DNA from: Chlamydiia bacterium
GTDB lineage: Bacteria; Chlamydiota; Chlamydiia; Chlamydiales; FEN-1388
Length of the DNA: 8,676 nucleotides
Reading direction: 5' to 3'
Assembly: GCA_028293095.1 (NCBI GenBank)
Contig: JAQGPK010000008.1
Span: forward strand, 1-8,676
The notes beneath the pieces are model-generated. The model worked only from the letters and a program-made list of their open reading frames with translations. It had not been told where the DNA came from and did no database searches. A program made the translations under genes and the position numbers. Position 1 is the first letter of the stretch; each line of letters starts with the position of its first letter. Positions 5,503 through 8,676 of the stretch are shown one piece after another.

Positions 5503-6891
5503 TCAGTATTTTTCTTCAGTCTCGTGATCTTCTGGGTAGTAGTGGCTACGCGAGGCATGAGGCGATTCGGGCTCCGTTTTAATCACTATGCAACTATCAG
5601 AAAGCTCACGAGTAATTGTGGTAGGAGTTTGTGTAGGTTTTAGCGCTTGGCGGAGAGCGTAGAGTTCTGTAAAATCCTTTCTTTGCAATTCTTTATTATG
5701 TGCAACTTTAATGGTTTTTAGACCTATTACTCTCAGATTGGTAATCGCTTTCATCGAATTATCTGTCAGGGGTATTCCGCTTATGTTGAGATGCTCGAGT
5801 GTTTTTATCGCAGAAAGTCTTCCTATTCCGGCATCCGTAATCTCCCCACAATCAGCTAATTCTAGGTTTTGTAGAATGGTGCGTTTTGAGCTTAAAGCAA
5901 AAATTGCACCATCAGTAAGCCGCCAGCATCCGGACAGTTTCAAACTTTTTAAGCGTGGCAGCAATACATGCTCGATTCCGTGATCAGTTACTGACCAACA
6001 ATCAGAAAGATCAAGTGCTGTGAGTGCATGCATTGGGGTAATTTGCTGGAGCCAACTATTTTCTACTTGATCGCAGGAAGAGATCGTCAGTATTTTTAAT
6101 TGTGTGCACGCTTGTAAGCATTGAAGGGCTAGGTCAGTGATACGGCTACAGCGAGAGAGGGTAAGAGAGGTAAGAGATGGGAGAGCTGTCAAATGAGCCA
6201 CAGCATCGTCCGTAATTTGGGAAAATGAAAACACAAGAGAGGTTAACCGCGATAAAAAATGTATATACGAGATAGTAGAGCCGTCAAATGAGCATTCTTG
6301 AAAAGTAAGGTGCTGTACAAAAGGACAATAGGTCACTAAATCGCTACATCCCACCACATTTATGGAGGAATGCCCTACTTTATTTGATCTCCAGCAGCAA
6401 AAGCGAGAGTGCTTCTCGACTTCCTTTTCAGAAAAAACAAATCTACAAAAGGAAACTTCAGCAATTTTTGCTAATAATTTTTTTAAAGAGTGGAGTATAG
6501 GTGGTGGAGGCAGTTTTATTTTAAGCCTTAAAAGAAGAGCATAAATATCCGCCGGATATTTTTTAAGAATATCCAAGCGGCGCTCTCTCATCGATGTATT
6601 CAAATCAAGTAGGATAGGCCATTCCCGAATAATGCGCATAAGAATCAGTACTGGAAGTTTTTCAAGCCAGGAGGTTTTACGTGCTGTTGAGATGGTCAGG
6701 CGAGAAAATCTCTCTGAAAAGAGGTTCTCTGTAAAAAGCTGTCCCTTATTTGAAGGAGAGTAGTTAGAGGGTGAGACAGAGGAAAGCGAAATAGATAATC
6801 TTTGCGAAGGTTTATGTGGGCGTTGTTGCGGGTCGGACTCTGATGGGATTTCCTGAAAATCAATCGAGGAAACAGGGGATACCGATGTCAT
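5503..6891 (-). CDS. Leucine-rich-repeat (FBXL/AMN1-type) candidate effector
   Basis: Encodes 462 residues from ATG 6891, with AAAGG seven bases upstream on the minus strand. Residues 1-70 are Ser/Pro-rich and disordered-looking. Residues 75-92 (WLEKLPVLILMRIIREWP) resemble the first helix of an F-box, but the following D-L-x-x-L and C-x-x-W part is absent, so an F-box is only possible. Residues 98-160 are helical and basic. Residues 194-413 hold about nine LRRs, the best being LTSLTLSRCSRITDLALQCL (240), LTALDLSDCWSVTDHGIEHV (290) and LQNLELADCGEITDAGIGRL (340). The tail (about 418-462) is acidic and disordered and carries IKTEPESP at 437-444, an exact eukaryotic phospho-dependent sumoylation pattern. 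There is no Sec signal. The gene lies 42 bases downstream of the TamB-like gene on the same strand, so it may be cotranscribed with it. A host-directed protein-binding effector is the best inference. Confidence 0.85.
   Translation of the reverse strand: MTSVSPVSSIDFQEIPSESDPQQRPHKPSQRLSISLSSVSPSNYSPSNKGQLFTENLFSERFSRLTISTARKTSWLEKLPVLILMRIIREWPILLDLNTSMRERRLDILKKYPADIYALLLRLKIKLPPPPILHSLKKLLAKIAEVSFCRFVFSEKEVEKHSRFCCWRSNKVGHSSINVVGCSDLVTYCPFVQHLTFQECSFDGSTISYIHFLSRLTSLVFSFSQITDDAVAHLTALPSLTSLTLSRCSRITDLALQCLQACTQLKILTISSCDQVENSWLQQITPMHALTALDLSDCWSVTDHGIEHVLLPRLKSLKLSGCWRLTDGAIFALSSKRTILQNLELADCGEITDAGIGRLSAIKTLEHLNISGIPLTDNSMKAITNLRVIGLKTIKVAHNKELQRKDFTELYALRQALKPTQTPTTITRELSDSCIVIKTEPESPHASRSHYYPEDHETEEKY
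5653..6312 (-). repeat. About nine tandem LRR units in the coding sequence (residues 194-413)
   Basis: Repeat starts fall near residues 194, 216, 240, 265, 290, 314, 340, 365 and 391. The central six carry the full pattern LxxLxLSxCxxITDxxL; the first and the last two are degenerate, as is usual for solenoid caps. The 24-26 residue period is regular. Each unit differs clearly from its neighbours, so these are old repeats. Confidence 0.85.
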
Positions 6892-6933
6892 AAAAAAGCC
6901 TTTATAGATCTACATTTCTTTACGTAAGGTGAG

Positions 6934-8154
6934 TTAGTAATCATGTTTCCACATTAACGACATCTGCCCTTCTTGATCGTCTCCAACTTCTGCTTGTAGC
7001 GAAATATTTTTATGCAGCTTTGCCTCTACTGCAACACGATTAACAGCATTGGCAACATCTTTTGAAAGCTTCATTAAAACGTCCTTTGAAATGTATTTAC
7101 CAACCTGCACATAGACTGAATCATTCATCTCTTCAGGATTTTTACTCTCTGCTCGGCTGATATCTATTTGATCGACGCCAAGTGTCCGTTTGAGTCTTTC
7201 AAAAGCATTCATCGAGCCGCCCTTCGATTTTACATTCATAGCAATAGTAGCCAGCTGCAAGCCTTCAAGAGGGGAGATTTCAGCAAGTGGTTTATTAAAT
7301 AAGATCCAGGAAAGAACCTCTTTTTGGGTCAGCTGCGGAGAGGACTCAAAACTAATTCTGGGTTTATTTAGAGAGCCGCGCAGCATTAGAAAAGCACGAA
7401 TTTCACCCATATCATAGCTTGCACAGCCGTTAAGGTGCGATTCAGAAAAGACATCGCCGGCACAATTGAGCGTACCTTGGGTCAGATCAAATTTTTTATT
7501 AGCAAAGGTGAAGGTGCCTTTAGTTGCAGAAATATCCCCATAGACAAGCGGTCCGTCTGTCGATCCTAAAACCTTGAGATGGCCTTTCCAGTAAGAATCT
7601 AAACCTCTTCCCGAAACTTTTCCTTTGTTTTCTGGGAGTGTTACATCAAGATCAAATAGTAATACAAAGGGTTTATTTACAGATGAAAAGGCGAGCGCTT
7701 CTTCATGATTAACAAATGTAAAATTGAGCGGTTGATAGTCTGAGGAAAAATCCGATGTGAGGTTCAATTGAGCGTGGTCGGCAACTATCTTTCCTTCAAT
7801 TTTTGCAGCTTCAATTGTTCCGAAAAGAGAGGCTTTACCAGTTGCTGAGATCGTTGCCAAATCACTTTTTACAATTTCGAGCTGTTCTGTATTCACACTC
7901 AGTACAAAGGGAAATTTTTTCTCCAGGCTCAGTTCTACTTTTCCATGGCCTTGAATTTTTCCATGGTTATCATCAGTTGCGGTAAAACGTTCTATAAGAA
8001 GAGCGTTATCTTTAAAAGTTGCATTCATTGTAATTGCGGAGAAGATGCAGCCGGTTTTAATAATATCAAGCCGTCCTTCTCGACAAATTAAACTTCCAGA
8101 AAATTGAGGATGAGCTAAGGTGCCTGTAATTTGAGCTTTCGTTTGATAATACCC
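6934..8154 (-). CDS. TamB-like translocation/assembly protein, C-terminal part (downstream of a frameshift)
   Basis: TamB-family proteins span the periplasm and, with TamA or BamA-type partners, serve outer-membrane biogenesis and lipid transport. This segment is their conserved C-terminal (DUF490) region. From the junction it reads GYYQTKAQITGTLAHPQFSG, the usual G-T-L-x-x-P-x-x-x-G repeat. Beta-rich segments follow, with ATDDNHGKIQGHG and further GSL-x-x-PRISF repeats. The family signatures come near the end: LTQKEVLSWILFNKPL, the VQVGKYISKDVLMKL barrel-like segment, and a terminal LMWKHDY ending in an aromatic residue. The first in-frame ATG is at 8028, giving 364 residues. TamB-like sequence extends upstream of it in the same frame to about 8154, and no ribosome binding site precedes 8028. 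It is therefore the rest of the gene entering from the right edge, displaced by one frame, rather than a separate gene. The gene is either mutated or mis-sequenced here. Confidence 0.75.
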   Translation of the reverse strand, partial: GYYQTKAQITGTLAHPQFSGSLICREGRLDIIKTGCIFSAITMNATFKDNALLIERFTATDDNHGKIQGHGKVELSLEKKFPFVLSVNTEQLEIVKSDLATISATGKASLFGTIEAAKIEGKIVADHAQLNLTSDFSSDYQPLNFTFVNHEEALAFSSVNKPFVLLFDLDVTLPENKGKVSGRGLDSYWKGHLKVLGSTDGPLVYGDISATKGTFTFANKKFDLTQGTLNCAGDVFSESHLNGCASYDMGEIRAFLMLRGSLNKPRISFESSPQLTQKEVLSWILFNKPLAEISPLEGLQLATIAMNVKSKGGSMNAFERLKRTLGVDQIDISRAESKNPEEMNDSVYVQVGKYISKDVLMKLSKDVANAVNRVAVEAKLHKNISLQAEVGDDQEGQMSLMWKHDY

Positions 8155-8676
8155 TCTACGAGCTGATCTTCTGCAAGAAGTGGAGCGAGAAATGGAGCAA
8201 TTTCAGCAGAGCCTTCTATATTTCCTTCCAAGGGTTTATCAGGTGAGAATGAAATCGCAAAGGGAATTTTTTGAATTTCAATTGGAAGCTTTATATTCCA
8301 TTTTAATGGCTCTTTACGGCCAATTGTTGAGAGTTTTCCGAAGCAGATTGCTTGATTATCTTTTGCATCGAGTTGAAGAGAGAGTTTTAAAGGAATAAAA
8401 AGATCAACCTTTTCAGCGCCTAAGGTAATGCAGTCACTTGTAAGCTGAAGATGCAGGTCTGGATTATCGAGAGATCCCTGTAAAGTTCCTTCTCCAGAAA
8501 TTCTTCCAGTGACAATATTTGAAGGGACAAAGAAGTGGATAAAATCAAGCGGAACATGCTCTGCCTTGTAGGATCCATTCACCATCGACTTATTGATTGT
8601 AGCCTCGCATCGGAAATGGGCGCCTGTATTCCACGATAATTCACAAGGCGAGAGGGTAAGATTATGGTCTTCATAA
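8115..8676 (-). CDS. TamB-like protein, central part (open at right edge, frame ends early)
   Basis: The minus-strand frame is open from the window edge, so the N-terminus lies outside. The ATG at 8585 is internal, because the 30 codons before it, including ELSWNTGAHFRCEATINKS, continue the same protein style. The sequence is beta-rich and shows the TamB repeat GRISGEGTLQGSLDNPDLHL, then long alternating strands (KLSLQLDAKD, KWNIKLPIEI) and a segment like SAEIAPFLAPLLAEDQLVEG. The frame then gives only 11 more residues, IIKRKLKLQAP, before TAG at 8115-8117. The expected continuation is found in the -1 frame from about 8154. Together with the 6934-8154 segment it forms at least 590 residues of one gene. 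Confidence 0.7.
   Translation of the reverse strand, partial: YEDHNLTLSPCELSWNTGAHFRCEATINKSMVNGSYKAEHVPLDFIHFFVPSNIVTGRISGEGTLQGSLDNPDLHLQLTSDCITLGAEKVDLFIPLKLSLQLDAKDNQAICFGKLSTIGRKEPLKWNIKLPIEIQKIPFAISFSPDKPLEGNIEGSAEIAPFLAPLLAEDQLVEGIIKRKLKLQAP
8151..8155 (-). other. Frameshift point in the TamB-like gene
   Basis: On the minus strand GTA GAG GGT ATT reads as LVEGI and soon reaches a stop. Reading GGG TAT TAT CAA one base back continues the family sequence. Adding one G to the GGG run (8152-8154) would restore a single open frame. The exact base is uncertain within about 8130-8160. The surroundings do not show a classic X-XXY-YYZ slippery heptamer, so loss of one base, by mutation or sequencing error, is more likely than programmed frameshifting. 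Confidence 0.65.

Noticed and set aside
6362..6544. Plus-strand open frame opposite the LRR gene
   Set aside because: It is an antisense shadow of the well-supported LRR gene and has no family features.
6934..8028. Independent gene starting at ATG 8028
   Set aside because: No ribosome binding site before 8028, and TamB-like sequence continues upstream in the same frame to the junction at about 8154.
8140..8155. Programmed -1 ribosomal frameshifting in the TamB-like gene
   Set aside because: No classic slippery heptamer or evident downstream structure is visible, and a single missing G explains the data more simply.
8180..8398. Plus-strand open frame opposite the TamB-like gene
   Set aside because: Antisense shadow; the minus strand carries clear TamB-type repeats throughout this stretch.

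Overview
The window looks like chromosomal DNA of an AT-rich Gram-negative bacterium that lives inside eukaryotic cells. The best guess is an environmental (amoeba-associated) member of the Chlamydiota. The Gram-negative call rests on a TamB-type envelope gene. The host-associated call rests on three leucine-rich-repeat (LRR) genes of the eukaryotic FBXL/AMN1 type, at least one with an F-box-like segment before the repeats, and on serine-rich N-termini of the kind seen in type III effectors. The phylum assignment is inference: no marker gene that would settle taxonomy is present.

Layout from left to right. (1) 1-781, minus: the N-terminal 260 codons of an LRR protein that runs off the left edge, with a good sigma70-type promoter and ribosome binding site. 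(2) 906-1337, plus: a small protein with a signal peptide that resembles the LecA/PA-IL lectin fold. (3) 1465-2646, plus: an F-box-like plus LRR protein. (4) 2733-3395 and 3395-4558, plus: a membrane-anchored envelope protein of unknown function overlapping by one base (TAATG) with an RlmI-family 23S rRNA m5C methyltransferase. (5) 4650-5438, plus: an unrecognised serine-rich protein behind a near-consensus promoter. (6) 5503-6891, minus: a second complete LRR protein, convergent with the previous gene. (7) 6934-8676, minus: the C-terminal part of a TamB-like gene, open at the right edge and split by a -1 frameshift near 8151-8155.

Two conserved functions (rRNA methylation and envelope biogenesis) are interleaved with five host-interaction candidates: three LRR proteins, one lectin-like exported protein and one serine-rich orphan. 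The LRR genes share the cysteine-containing repeat pattern LxxLxLSxCxxITDxxL but differ at both ends, as expected of an expanded and diversified effector family. The most notable points are the F-box-like/LRR architecture at 1465-2646, an exact match to the eukaryotic phosphorylation-dependent sumoylation motif in the C-terminal tail of the 5503-6891 protein, the LecA-like exported protein, and the broken frame in the TamB-like gene. No RNA genes, insertion sequences, CRISPR arrays or attachment sites were seen, and no gene-free stretch exceeds about 130 bases.
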